The position numbers were made by a program, and so were the translations under genes. From positions 1 to 64,000 of the forward strand of contig JAEUOR010000026.1 in the NCBI GenBank assembly GCA_016790635.1: a stretch of 64,000 bases of DNA, given 5' to 3'. This DNA is from Burkholderiales bacterium (GTDB lineage: Bacteria; Pseudomonadota; Gammaproteobacteria; Burkholderiales; JAEUOS01). Of this stretch, positions 26,129-33,976 are shown one piece after another. Numbering within the stretch: the stretch's first letter is position 1; each line of letters begins with the position of its first letter. The notes below the pieces were generated by a model that saw nothing but the letters and a program-made list of their open reading frames with translations, ran no database searches and was not told the DNA's origin.

Positions 26129-27112
26129 ATGAAGACATTGACCGCCATCACCTGCCTGGGCGCGATGCTCGCCCTGGCCCCCGCGGCGGCCACCGCGCAG
26201 GCCGTCGAGGCCGGCTATCCATCCAAGCCGCTGCGCATGGTCGTGCCCTTCGGCGCCGGCGGCGTGTCCGACATCGTCGGTCGGGTACTGGCGCAGAAAA
26301 TGGGCGAAGTGCTGGGCCAGAGCATCGTCGTGGACAACCGGCCGGGCGCCGGCGGCATGGTGGGCGCCGGCGCGGTCGCCAAGTCGGCGCCCGACGGCTA
26401 CACCATCCTCCTGTCGTCCCTGAGTCCGTTCGCCATCGGCCCGCGCCTGGTCAAGGCGCCGCCCTACGATCCGGTGGCGGACTTCTCGGCAATCGGCGCA
26501 GTCGCGCTCACCCCGACCATCCTGACCGTCGGCGCAACGACCACCTACAAGAGCGTCGCCGACCTGGTGACCTACGCGCGCGCCAACCCGGGCAAGCTCA
26601 ACTACGGCTCTTCAGGCATCGGCAGCGTGGCGCACATCTCGGCCGAACTGCTGCGCATTTCCGGCAAGGTGGAACTGACCCACGTTCCGTACAAGACCGC
26701 CGCAGCCGCCTACCCGGACATGATCGCCGGCAGCCTGGCCATGGTATTCGATGCCCTGCCTTCGGCGATTGTGCATGTCAGGAGCGGCAAGGCACGCCCG
26801 ATCGCGATGATGGCCGACAAGCGCTCGCCGCTCCTGCCGGAGGTGCCGACGTTCGCCGAAGCCGGCTACCCCAACGTGACCCTGCGCCTGTGGATCGGTC
26901 TGCATGCGCCGCCGGGGCTGCCGGCGCCGATCCTGCAGAAGATCAGCGACGCCGCGTCGCGCGCGGTAGCCGCCGGCGACCTGCGCGAGCGCTTCGGTGC
27001 AGTGGGAGCGGAACCCGGCTTTCTCGGGCCGCGCGAATTCGGCGCCATGGTGCGCCAGGATGTCGAGTCACTGGGCAAGACCATCGAGGCGGCGGGCATC
27101 AAGCCGGAATAG
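26129..27112 (+). CDS. Bug/TctC family periplasmic solute-binding protein
   Basis: 327 aa, signal peptide 'LTAITCLGAMLALAPAAATAQA'. Motifs: 'MVVPFGAGGVSDIVGR', 'IVVDNRPGAGGMVGAG', 'LNYGSSGIGSVAHIS', 'HVPYKTAAAAYPD', 'LPEVPTFAEAGYPNV'. It closes the Bug-GST-BCCP-UbiD unit on the plus strand and is convergent with the LysR gene (21-base gap). Two Bug receptors bracketing the decarboxylase pair suggests two related ligands or high- and low-affinity versions (inference). Confidence 0.93.
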   Translation: MKTLTAITCLGAMLALAPAAATAQAVEAGYPSKPLRMVVPFGAGGVSDIVGRVLAQKMGEVLGQSIVVDNRPGAGGMVGAGAVAKSAPDGYTILLSSLSPFAIGPRLVKAPPYDPVADFSAIGAVALTPTILTVGATTTYKSVADLVTYARANPGKLNYGSSGIGSVAHISAELLRISGKVELTHVPYKTAAAAYPDMIAGSLAMVFDALPSAIVHVRSGKARPIAMMADKRSPLLPEVPTFAEAGYPNVTLRLWIGLHAPPGLPAPILQKISDAASRAVAAGDLRERFGAVGAEPGFLGPREFGAMVRQDVESLGKTIEAAGIKPE

Positions 27113-27133
27113 CCAGCCTCGCGTCGCACAGCC

Positions 27134-28045
27134 TCAGGGCGCCGCTGCGAACTCCTGCGCCGCGGCCTTGAGCGCATCGAGCGCCGCGCGCGCCGCCGGC
27201 GACAAGGAACCGCGCCGCCTGCGCGTGATGCCCACCAGGCGCACCCAGGATCCGGCTGCCACCGGCAGGGCCACCAGTTGGCCTGCCTTTTCCTCCCAGT
27301 AGATCAGTTCGCGCGGGATGAAGGTGAGGAAGTCGCCGTGCAGCACCACCGATTTCATGAGCACCGTCGAGGTGGTCTCGATCGTCGCCTCCGGGGGCAC
27401 CAGGTCGTGCGTGCGAAACAGGTCGTCGAATGCCAGGCGCTCCAGCTCGCGCCGGCGCGGCAGTATCCAGCGCTGCGCCAACAGGTCGGCCAGAGGCACG
27501 CTGCGTCGACGCGCCAGCGGATGGCCGGCACGCGCCACCACCGCGCCGCTTTCCTCGAACAACTTGTCGTGCGCCAGTTCGGGGTCGCTCGGACGACCGG
27601 GCACCGATGAGAGCGCGAAGTCGATCTCGCCATTGCGCACCCAGGGCATGAGGTTTTCGTTGAGGCCGTACAGCACGCTGGCCTTCAGGTGCGGGTGCGT
27701 GCGCGCCAGCGCCATCAGCGCGCGCGGCAGGAGCCGGTTGGCCTCGGTCGGGCCGCAACCCATCAGCACGTGACCGCGCGCGGCGCCCTTCAGGGCGTCG
27801 ATCTCGGCCTCGGCATTGCGCAACTCGGCCTCGATCGCGCTGCCGTGCGCCAGGAGAGCCTCGCCGAACGGGGTGGGCACGACGCCAAAGCGGCCACGCT
27901 CGAGCAGGCGCACGCCGAGTGACTTCTCCAGAGCCTTCAGGCTCTTGGACAGCGCCGGCTGCGAGATCTCGAGCTCCGCCGCGGCCTCGGTCAGGTTGCC
28001 GTGCCGGCTCGCCGCCAGGAACAGTTGCAGTCGCCGGAAATCCAT
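27134..28045 (-). CDS. LysR family transcriptional regulator
   Basis: About 303 aa from ATG 28045 (MDFRRLQLF start, the usual LysR opening); an eight-codon upstream extension is possible. Winged HTH 'NLTEAAAELEISQPALSKSLKALEKSLG' then the periplasmic-binding-protein-like effector domain ('VLMGCGPTEANRLLPRAL', 'FALSSVPGRPSDPEL', 'AVVARAGHPLARRRSVPL'). It is divergent from the ring-hydroxylating dioxygenase genes, 115 bases apart, and a 19-bp palindrome covers its own start codon. It most likely activates the dioxygenase genes in response to the aromatic substrate or a metabolite. Confidence 0.92.
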   Translation of the reverse strand: MDFRRLQLFLAASRHGNLTEAAAELEISQPALSKSLKALEKSLGVRLLERGRFGVVPTPFGEALLAHGSAIEAELRNAEAEIDALKGAARGHVLMGCGPTEANRLLPRALMALARTHPHLKASVLYGLNENLMPWVRNGEIDFALSSVPGRPSDPELAHDKLFEESGAVVARAGHPLARRRSVPLADLLAQRWILPRRRELERLAFDDLFRTHDLVPPEATIETTSTVLMKSVVLHGDFLTFIPRELIYWEEKAGQLVALPVAAGSWVRLVGITRRRRGSLSPAARAALDALKAAAQEFAAAP

Positions 28046-28060
28046 AACCAATGGTAATGG
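28042..28060. promoter_or_regulatory. Candidate LysR operator (19-bp palindrome)
   Basis: The sequence has the form CCAT-N-ACCA-N-TGGT-N-ATGG with 16 of 19 positions symmetrical, including a T-N11-A core typical of LysR binding sites. It overlaps the start codon of the LysR gene and faces the divergent dioxygenase promoter, fitting autorepression plus activation across the intergenic region. Confidence 0.55.
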
Positions 28061-28160
28061 AAAAAGCATGGCAAGTTGTTGTGCGCCCCGCGCCGCGTTG
28101 TTAAGGTGGCGGACCCGTCGGCCGCAGCGCCCGGGCAACACACCTTCCCCGAGGAGCCGC

Positions 28161-29465
28161 ATGCAAGCCATCGACCCCCGCACGCTGGTCGAACCCGACC
28201 GTGTCCACCGCCTCGCCTACACCAGCGAAGAGATCTTCGAGCGCGAGATCGAGCAGATCTTCGAGAAGATCTGGATCTACTGCGGCCACGAATCGCAGGT
28301 CAGGAAGCCGGGCGACTACCACACGCTCACCATCGGGCGCCAACCGATGATCATGGTGCGCGGCCGCGACAACAAGGTACGCGTGCTCTACAACCGCTGC
28401 CCGCATCGCGGCGTGCAGCTGTGCGGCAACACGCGCGGCAACGTCGGCGGCAATTTCGTCTGCTCCTACCATGCCTGGAGCTTCCATCTCGACGGCCAGC
28501 TCGAGAGCATGCCGCTCATGAAGGGTTATGAAGGCACGCGACTCACGCGCGACAACCCGGACTGCCACATGAAGGCCGCCGCGCGCGTCGACTCCTATCG
28601 CGGCTTCGTCTTCGCAAGCCTGGCGCCCACGGGACCGACGCTGGCCGAGTTCCTGGGCGACGCCAAGGTCGCTTTCGACGACATGTGCGACCGCTCGCCG
28701 GAAGGCGAGGTCGAGGTCGTGCCGGTCTGCCACCGGGTGGTGCAGCATTCCAACTGGAAGTTCTTCATGGAAAACCAGATGGACGCGCTGCATCCGTCGG
28801 TGACCCACCAGTCGACCGGCGTGGCGGCGACGCGCGTCGAGAAAAAGATCGCCGCCGCAAGCGGCCACGCGCCGCTCTACTACCACTACCTGTCCGCCTT
28901 CGCGACGCCGTTCGACAAGTGGGACGGAGTGCAGACGGTCAACTACCCGCGCGGCCACGGCATCCTCAAGGCCTACATGGGCCTGCGCCCGCAGGACCCG
29001 GATACGAAGGCCTACGAGAAGCTCATGGTCAAGGCCTACGGGCATGACAAGACCGAGGAGTTTCTCTCGCGCTCCATCCACCATGTGCTCATCTACCCTT
29101 ATCTCTCGGTGCAATCGCCGCTGCAGCAGCTGCGCTGCCTGCGACCGATCAGCCCTTCGGAGACCCTCTCGGAAATCTGGCATTTCCGCCTGAAGGGCGC
29201 GCCCGAGGCGATCTATCGCCGCTCGCTCTGGTACTACAACCTGGTCAATTCGCCGGCCACCATGGTCAACGCCGACGACCTGGAGAACTGGTCCAAAGGC
29301 CAGTGGGGACTGCAATCCCGCGGCGGCGACTGGGTGAGCTTTCATCGCGAATTCGGCCGCGACACCACCGAGAACGGCACGACCTATTCGAACAAGGGCA
29401 CCTCCGAGGCCGTGATGCGCTCGCAGTTCAAGGCCTGGCTGGATTACATGACGGAGGGCGCGTGA
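28161..29465 (+). CDS. Ring-hydroxylating dioxygenase large (alpha) subunit
   Basis: About 434 aa from ATG 28161, with a GAGGAG ribosome binding site; the open frame upstream lies in the intergenic region and LysR shadow. The Rieske [2Fe-2S] ligands are Cys80/His82 ('NRCPHRGVQ') and Cys101/His104 ('CSYHAW'). The mononuclear iron motif is 'QMDALHPSVTH' (Asp, His, His). It dihydroxylates an aromatic ring using electrons from a ferredoxin/reductase; neither electron carrier is adjacent, although a Rieske ferredoxin and reductase are encoded at 44706-46277. The beta-subunit gene follows with a 1-base overlap. Substrate unknown; the benzoate/anthranilate/aryl-acid class is possible. Confidence 0.93.
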   Translation: MQAIDPRTLVEPDRVHRLAYTSEEIFEREIEQIFEKIWIYCGHESQVRKPGDYHTLTIGRQPMIMVRGRDNKVRVLYNRCPHRGVQLCGNTRGNVGGNFVCSYHAWSFHLDGQLESMPLMKGYEGTRLTRDNPDCHMKAAARVDSYRGFVFASLAPTGPTLAEFLGDAKVAFDDMCDRSPEGEVEVVPVCHRVVQHSNWKFFMENQMDALHPSVTHQSTGVAATRVEKKIAAASGHAPLYYHYLSAFATPFDKWDGVQTVNYPRGHGILKAYMGLRPQDPDTKAYEKLMVKAYGHDKTEEFLSRSIHHVLIYPYLSVQSPLQQLRCLRPISPSETLSEIWHFRLKGAPEAIYRRSLWYYNLVNSPATMVNADDLENWSKGQWGLQSRGGDWVSFHREFGRDTTENGTTYSNKGTSEAVMRSQFKAWLDYMTEGA

Positions 29466-30193
29466 TGGCCACGAAAAAGAAGACGGCCAAGGTGGCACGG
29501 AAGGTCGCCGCGCGCCCGCTTGCCAAACGCCCCGCCAAGCCCGAAGCGCGCAAGGCCGCCGCCCCGCGCGCGCCCGGCAAGAGCCTCAAGCAGGACATCG
29601 TGATCGAGGCCGACGGTCGCGGCCGCACCGGCGCGCAGGCCATCGCCCCGGGGCACTCGCCGCGCGGCGTCGTGCCGCCCGTGCGCGCGCCCCAGGCGGC
29701 CAAGCCGGTGGTCGCCGCCGGTGACCTCAAGGCCCGCGTCGAGGCCTTTCTCTTTCGCCAGAGCGAACTGCTCGACAACAAGCACTGGCAGGACTGGATC
29801 GACCTCTTCACCGACGACGGCGTGTACTGGATGCCGGTGACGCCCGAGCAGACCGACTGGGAGGGCGAACCCTCGATCTTCGCCGAGGACAAGCCCATGA
29901 TGGAAATCCGCATGGGCCGCGTGACCCACCCGAACGCCTGGTCGCAAGCGCCGATGTGGGCCACCAACCATTTGATCGGCAACATCGTCATCGAGTCGGC
30001 CAACGCGAAGGAAGTCGTCGTGCGCTCGCGCTTTCACATGATGGAACTGCGCCGCGACGATGTGCGCCACTTCGGCGGGACCTATCGCCACACCCTGGTG
30101 CGCTCCGGTGACTCGTTCCGCATCCGCCATCAGCGCGTCGACCTCTTCAACGGGCAGGCGCCGTTTCACTACGTGCTTCAGGTCTGGGTCTGA
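29465..30193 (+). CDS. Ring-hydroxylating dioxygenase small (beta) subunit with long basic N-terminal tail
   Basis: 242 aa. Residues about 90-242 are the ordinary SnoaL-like beta subunit ('VEAFLFRQSELLDNKHWQDW', 'YWMPVTPEQ', 'THLIGN'-type segment 'TNHLIGNIVIESANAKEV', 'GGTYRHTLVRSGDSFRI'), which stabilises the alpha3beta3 hexamer. Residues 1-85 are an added tail made mostly of Lys, Ala, Pro and Arg ('KKKTAKVARKVAARPLAKR'), resembling a histone-H1-like tail and absent from normal beta subunits of 160-180 aa. The ATG at 29465 overlaps the alpha stop; no better internal start with a ribosome binding site is seen, so the tail appears to be translated. Confidence 0.9.
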   Translation: MATKKKTAKVARKVAARPLAKRPAKPEARKAAAPRAPGKSLKQDIVIEADGRGRTGAQAIAPGHSPRGVVPPVRAPQAAKPVVAAGDLKARVEAFLFRQSELLDNKHWQDWIDLFTDDGVYWMPVTPEQTDWEGEPSIFAEDKPMMEIRMGRVTHPNAWSQAPMWATNHLIGNIVIESANAKEVVVRSRFHMMELRRDDVRHFGGTYRHTLVRSGDSFRIRHQRVDLFNGQAPFHYVLQVWV

Positions 30194-30199
30194 AAGCTC

Positions 30200-30225
30200 G
30201 CGACGCCCGTCAAGGCGGGCGTCGC
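30200..30225. terminator. Stem-loop between convergent genes
   Basis: A perfect 10-bp GC-rich stem (GCGACGCCCG and its complement) with a 6-base loop begins 6 bases after the beta-subunit stop and lies 11 bases before the end of the convergent gene at 30236. No T-tract is present on either side. It is well placed to stop or protect both transcripts. Confidence 0.55.
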
Positions 30226-30235
30226 ATGGTGTCCC

Positions 30236-31282
30236 CTATTCGACCACTTCGCTGCGTGCCAACCCCAGCAACTCGAACACCGAACGATCGGTGACGAGAA
30301 AGAGGTCCGCGTCGCCGCCGCGCGCCATGTGGGTCGCAACCGTCCAGTGCGGGATCGTGAAGACGTCGTGCTGCTCCCATTCGATGGACTTGCCGCCGAC
30401 CACGCTCCTGCCTGAGCCCGAAACGACCAGGCAGAGGGTGTTCCAGGTCGAGCGCCTGGCGGCCGTGGTCGCACCCGCACCGAGACGCAGCGCATAACAA
30501 TCCAGCGCGGGCATGACCGGCCCGCCGTTGTCCGGGTTGACGTAGCGCGCGAGCTTGGATCCATCGGCGGCTGCCGGCAGTCCGGCAAGAAACGCCCTGG
30601 TTGCCTCGCCGGCATAGTGAAACTTGGGCGAGTGCGCGCCGGCGACCGGCGCCGGCTGGGCCGCGCCTGCCGCCGCCAGGCCCGTGCCGGCCCAGCGCCG
30701 CTCCTCGCCTTCGTCGACCTCCCAGAACGCAGCTTCGCTGCGACTGCCGGGCTCGAAGAAACTCGCGTCCAGACCGCAGACCAGCGGCATGTTGGCCGCG
30801 TCGAACCAGGCCGTGCGTTCCTGCCCCAGGTTGATGTGACCATGCCAGCACATGGGCGGGGTCAGCACCAGGTCGCCTTCTTTCATCGCGCAGCGCCGGC
30901 CATTGACGATCGTCGCCGCACCGTCGGCGCGCGTCGCGAACCGGATCGCCGCGGCGGTGTGCCGGTGCGGCACCGCGCGATCGCCCGGGTTCAGCACCGT
31001 GAAAGCGCCCAACAGGTTGGAGGTGGTCTGCGTGGCACCGCCGAAGGCCGGGTTGACCATGATGATGGCGCGACGCTCGACATCCTCGATCGGGACTTCG
31101 ACCGCGGCGCGCGCCGCGAAGGGGTCGAAGTCCCGCCAGCGCCAGTGCATGGGCATGTCCTTGGCCGCGGGGACGATCGGCGTGATGGCCTTGTAGCGGT
31201 CCCACAGCGGATGGTAGTGCGCCGCTTCGAGGTCGGCGATGAGTGCGGCGTCGGGGCGGGCGGAGGCAGGGGAAGCAGACAT
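30236..31282 (-). CDS. Gentisate 1,2-dioxygenase-like cupin oxygenase
   Basis: About 348 aa from ATG 31282; an in-frame ATG 60 bases upstream would add 20 residues. It resembles the bicupin gentisate/1-hydroxy-2-naphthoate/salicylate 1,2-dioxygenase family, with 'LNPGDRAVPHRHTAAAIRF' carrying the His-x-His metal ligands of the first cupin and 'VTDRSVFELLGLAR' at the C-terminus. These Fe(II) enzymes cleave a ring between a carboxyl- and a hydroxyl-bearing carbon. It is convergent with the ring-hydroxylating dioxygenase and could cleave that enzyme's product after rearomatisation (inference). Confidence 0.85.
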   Translation of the reverse strand: MSASPASARPDAALIADLEAAHYHPLWDRYKAITPIVPAAKDMPMHWRWRDFDPFAARAAVEVPIEDVERRAIIMVNPAFGGATQTTSNLLGAFTVLNPGDRAVPHRHTAAAIRFATRADGAATIVNGRRCAMKEGDLVLTPPMCWHGHINLGQERTAWFDAANMPLVCGLDASFFEPGSRSEAAFWEVDEGEERRWAGTGLAAAGAAQPAPVAGAHSPKFHYAGEATRAFLAGLPAAADGSKLARYVNPDNGGPVMPALDCYALRLGAGATTAARRSTWNTLCLVVSGSGRSVVGGKSIEWEQHDVFTIPHWTVATHMARGGDADLFLVTDRSVFELLGLARSEVVE

Positions 31283-31438
31283 CGTCGGACCTTGCGGGGA
31301 AGAGAAGGGCACAGAGAAGGGAAGTCGGAGGAACAGCGACACGCGATTCGCCCGGATGGGCTTGAGGCGGCCACGGGAGGCGAAAGTGTAGCGGGCCGGG
31401 CGCCACCCCGCGCGGCGCCCGGAAAAAAGCGAGAATCG

Positions 31439-32308
31439 ATGGACTTACCCCCTGCCACCCTCCGGCCGCGCAACATGCCCCACCTACTCTCCCCCCAGCA
31501 GGTCGCCGCCTACCATCGGGACGGGGCCGTGTGGCCGGTGCGGGTCATGAGCGAAGTCGACGCACAGGGCTACCGGCGCGCGCTGGAAGCGCATGAAGCC
31601 AAGTCGGGCGAACCGCTGCAGGGCAACTGGCGCCACAAGACCCACCTGCTCTTCACCTGGGCCGATGCGCTGGTACGTCACCCGAAAATCCTCGACGCCG
31701 TGGAAGACTGCATCGGCCCGGACATCCTGTGCTGGACCACCAACTTCTTCATCAAGGAAGCCAATAGCCCCGGCTTCGTCTCCTGGCACCAGGACGCGAC
31801 CTACTGGGGCCTGGAACCCGACGACGTCATCACCGCCTGGGTCGCGTTTACCGAAGTGACGCCCGAGAACGGCTATATGCAGGTGATCCCAGGTTCGCAC
31901 AGGATCGACCAGTTGCCGCACCGCGATACCTTCCACAAGGACAACCTGCTCTCGCGCGGCCAGGAGATCGCGGTGGAGGTGGACAAGTCGCAGGCCCGCG
32001 GCATCGCCCTGCGTCCCGGGGAGATATCGCTGCACCACATCAAGCTGGTGCACGGCTCGGACGCCAACCGCAGCGCCGACCGGCGCATCGGCCTGGCGAT
32101 ACGCTACATCCCGCCGTCGGTGCGCCAGACCAAGGTGCGCGATTCGGCGCAGCTGGTGCGCGGCACCGACCGCTTCTGCCACTTCGACCCCGAGCCGCGG
32201 CCGCAGGCCGACCTGGACGCCGCCGCGCTGGCGGCGCACGCCGACGCCGTCGGGCGGCAGGTCAAGGCCTTGTACTCGGGCACGGAGAAGACGGCGTTTC
32301 GCGCCTGA
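31439..32308 (+). CDS. Phytanoyl-CoA dioxygenase (PhyH) family protein
   Basis: About 289 aa from ATG 31439; ATG 31475 (MPHLLSPQQ) is an equally plausible start. The non-haem Fe(II)/2-oxoglutarate facial triad is visible: His117-x-Asp119 in 'SWHQDATYWG' and His205 in 'HHIKLVHGSDANRS', with a downstream Arg that would bind 2-oxoglutarate. PhyH relatives hydroxylate very different small molecules, including phytanoyl-CoA, ectoine and secondary metabolites. The open frame further upstream belongs to the antisense of the gentisate-dioxygenase gene. The start is divergent from that gene, separated by about 155 bases. Substrate unknown. Confidence 0.87.
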   Translation: MDLPPATLRPRNMPHLLSPQQVAAYHRDGAVWPVRVMSEVDAQGYRRALEAHEAKSGEPLQGNWRHKTHLLFTWADALVRHPKILDAVEDCIGPDILCWTTNFFIKEANSPGFVSWHQDATYWGLEPDDVITAWVAFTEVTPENGYMQVIPGSHRIDQLPHRDTFHKDNLLSRGQEIAVEVDKSQARGIALRPGEISLHHIKLVHGSDANRSADRRIGLAIRYIPPSVRQTKVRDSAQLVRGTDRFCHFDPEPRPQADLDAAALAAHADAVGRQVKALYSGTEKTAFRA

Positions 32309-32372
32309 GACGCAGAGAACGCGGCGCTTCGCGCCCGAAGGGCGGCCGCCGCGCGTGCGGTCCGCGAATGCC

Positions 32373-32882
32373 CTATCGCCTGCCCGCTTCCGGCACCGGC
32401 CGATCACGCTCGAAGCGCTGTTCATCGACGACCTTGCCCCACTGCGCCCCGGGGCGCGCTTGCGCCAGCCGGAATCCGTGCGCCTCATACAAGTGGCGCG
32501 CCGCATGCAGTCCCGCGAAGGTCCATAAATAGGTGCGCTGGTAGCGCGCGTCGGTGAAGGCGAGTGCCGCGCTCAACAGTGCGCGACCGGCGCCGGAACC
32601 GCGCAGCGCGTCGGAGACGATGAACCAACGCAAGTGCGCACCGTCGTCCGCGGCGTGCGCGCCATCGATGACAATCGACCCTTCGATGCGGCCATCCACC
32701 AGCGCCAGCCACAGGTCGTCGCGCCCGGGCTGGTAGTCGAGGCAAAAGCCTGCCAGTTCACGCGCGACCTTGGCTTCAAAGTCGACGCCGAAACCGCTGG
32801 CGGCGGAGTAGTACTCGGCGTGCAGCGTGGCGACCCGGCCGATGCAGCCCGGCCGGTACCCGTTCGCGATTTCCACACTCAT
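32373..32882 (-). CDS. GNAT family N-acetyltransferase
   Basis: About 169 aa from ATG 32882 (MSVEI). The acetyl-CoA-binding motif A is 'FIVSDALRGSGAGRALLSAALAF', that is, the V-x-x-x-x-R-G-x-G-x-G/A pattern; the N-terminus 'CIGRVATLHAEYYSAASGFGVDFE' resembles a family of stand-alone acetyltransferases also found fused to MarR regulators. The acceptor is unknown. It lies 34 bases behind the LysR gene on the same strand and is convergent with the PhyH gene. Confidence 0.85.
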   Translation of the reverse strand: MSVEIANGYRPGCIGRVATLHAEYYSAASGFGVDFEAKVARELAGFCLDYQPGRDDLWLALVDGRIEGSIVIDGAHAADDGAHLRWFIVSDALRGSGAGRALLSAALAFTDARYQRTYLWTFAGLHAARHLYEAHGFRLAQARPGAQWGKVVDEQRFERDRPVPEAGRR

Positions 32883-32916
32883 GAGGCGGTGCAAGACTCG
32901 ATGTGATGGCTACGCA

Positions 32917-33858
32917 TTATCTGCCCATGCGCAGCGGCGCACCGGGCACCGCACCATCGAACGCCCGCCGCAGCCATTCGACGAAGACCTGCACACGCAC
33001 CGAGTGGCGATGTCGCGCCGGATACACCGCATAAATGTCCGCCGCGGGGGTATCGTAGTTCTCCAATACCTGCGTCAATCGCCCGCTGTGGAGGTGCTTG
33101 GCAATATCCCATTCGGCGCGCATCAGAATGCCGTGGCCGTCGAGTGCCCATTGCAACGCGATCGCGCCATCGTTGCTGGCCAACTGGCCGCGGACCTTGA
33201 CCGACTCGGCCGCAGTGCGCCGCCGCCCGACCGGCGTGAAGCGCCAGACGCCGTAGGCATGCTGATCCTGTCGCAGCACAATGCATCGGTGACGCGCCAG
33301 GTCGGCCGGCGCGCGCGGGGTACCGTGGCTCGCGAGATAGGCCGGGGCAGCGCACAACAGCCTCCGGTTTGGCGCAAGCCGCACTGCCACCACGCGTGCG
33401 TCAGGTGGCTCTCCAAAACGTACGCAAACATCGAATGAGTCGTCGCCGAACTGCACCGGCTCCGCCGAAAGATGCAACTGCACCTCGACCTCCGGATACT
33501 GGCGTGCAAACTGCGACATCAAGGGCCCGACGTAGTTGCGTCCAAAACCCAGGGTGGCGTTGACGCGCAGCATGCCCTTGGGCGCGGCGGCGGCCCGCGA
33601 CACCTGGCGCTCGGCATCCTCGATCTCGGCCAGGATGCGGCGAGCGTGCGCGAGGTAGACCTCCCCCTCGGGGGTGAGGCCGAGGCGTCGCGTGCTGCGC
33701 GCCAGCAGCGTCACGCCTATCCGCGTCTCGAGTTTCTTGAGGCGCTTGCTGACCGCCGGCGTCGTGACATTCAGCTCTCGCGCCGCCGCCGACAGGCTCC
33801 CGGCGCGAACGATCTGACTGAACACGGCGAGGTCGGCTGAGGAGGACGCGGACGCCAC
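32917..33858 (-). CDS. LysR family transcriptional regulator (DmlR-like)
   Basis: 313 aa. HTH 'SLSAAARELNVTTPAVSKRLKKLETRIG', then 'GVTLLARSTRRLGLTPEGE' and the effector domain ('LRVNATLGFGRNYVGPLMSQFARQYPEVE'). This branch resembles regulators such as DmlR, which controls D-malate dehydrogenase; the divergent neighbour here is a tartrate/malate-type dehydrogenase 118 bases away, supporting the same arrangement. Overlapping inverted repeats lie between them. Confidence 0.92.
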   Translation of the reverse strand: MASASSSADLAVFSQIVRAGSLSAAARELNVTTPAVSKRLKKLETRIGVTLLARSTRRLGLTPEGEVYLAHARRILAEIEDAERQVSRAAAAPKGMLRVNATLGFGRNYVGPLMSQFARQYPEVEVQLHLSAEPVQFGDDSFDVCVRFGEPPDARVVAVRLAPNRRLLCAAPAYLASHGTPRAPADLARHRCIVLRQDQHAYGVWRFTPVGRRRTAAESVKVRGQLASNDGAIALQWALDGHGILMRAEWDIAKHLHSGRLTQVLENYDTPAADIYAVYPARHRHSVRVQVFVEWLRRAFDGAVPGAPLRMGR

Positions 33859-33877
33859 TTCACGGATCGGGTGATTG

Positions 33878-33907
33878 TTAACCCAAAGTTAAAGACAGAC
33901 TAACTTT
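33878..33907. promoter_or_regulatory. Overlapping inverted repeats between LysR and tartrate-dehydrogenase-like genes
   Basis: Dyad 1: TTAAC-N5-GTTAA at 33878-33892, a T-N11-A LysR box. Dyad 2: AAAGTTA at 33885-33891 and TAACTTT at 33901-33907, separated by 9 bases. The two share the AGTTA half-site, which suggests alternative occupancy with and without inducer. Confidence 0.5.
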
Positions 33908-33976
33908 ACAGCATGCAGCAGCAGCGCCCGGCGGCTTAGATTCGTCATCTCACCTCCTGTACATCGAGCACAAGCC

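Noticed and set aside
30200-30225. A CRISPR-like or mobile-element repeat.
   Set aside because: Only a single inverted repeat is present, placed as a terminator between convergent genes; no direct-repeat array or transposase gene exists in the window.
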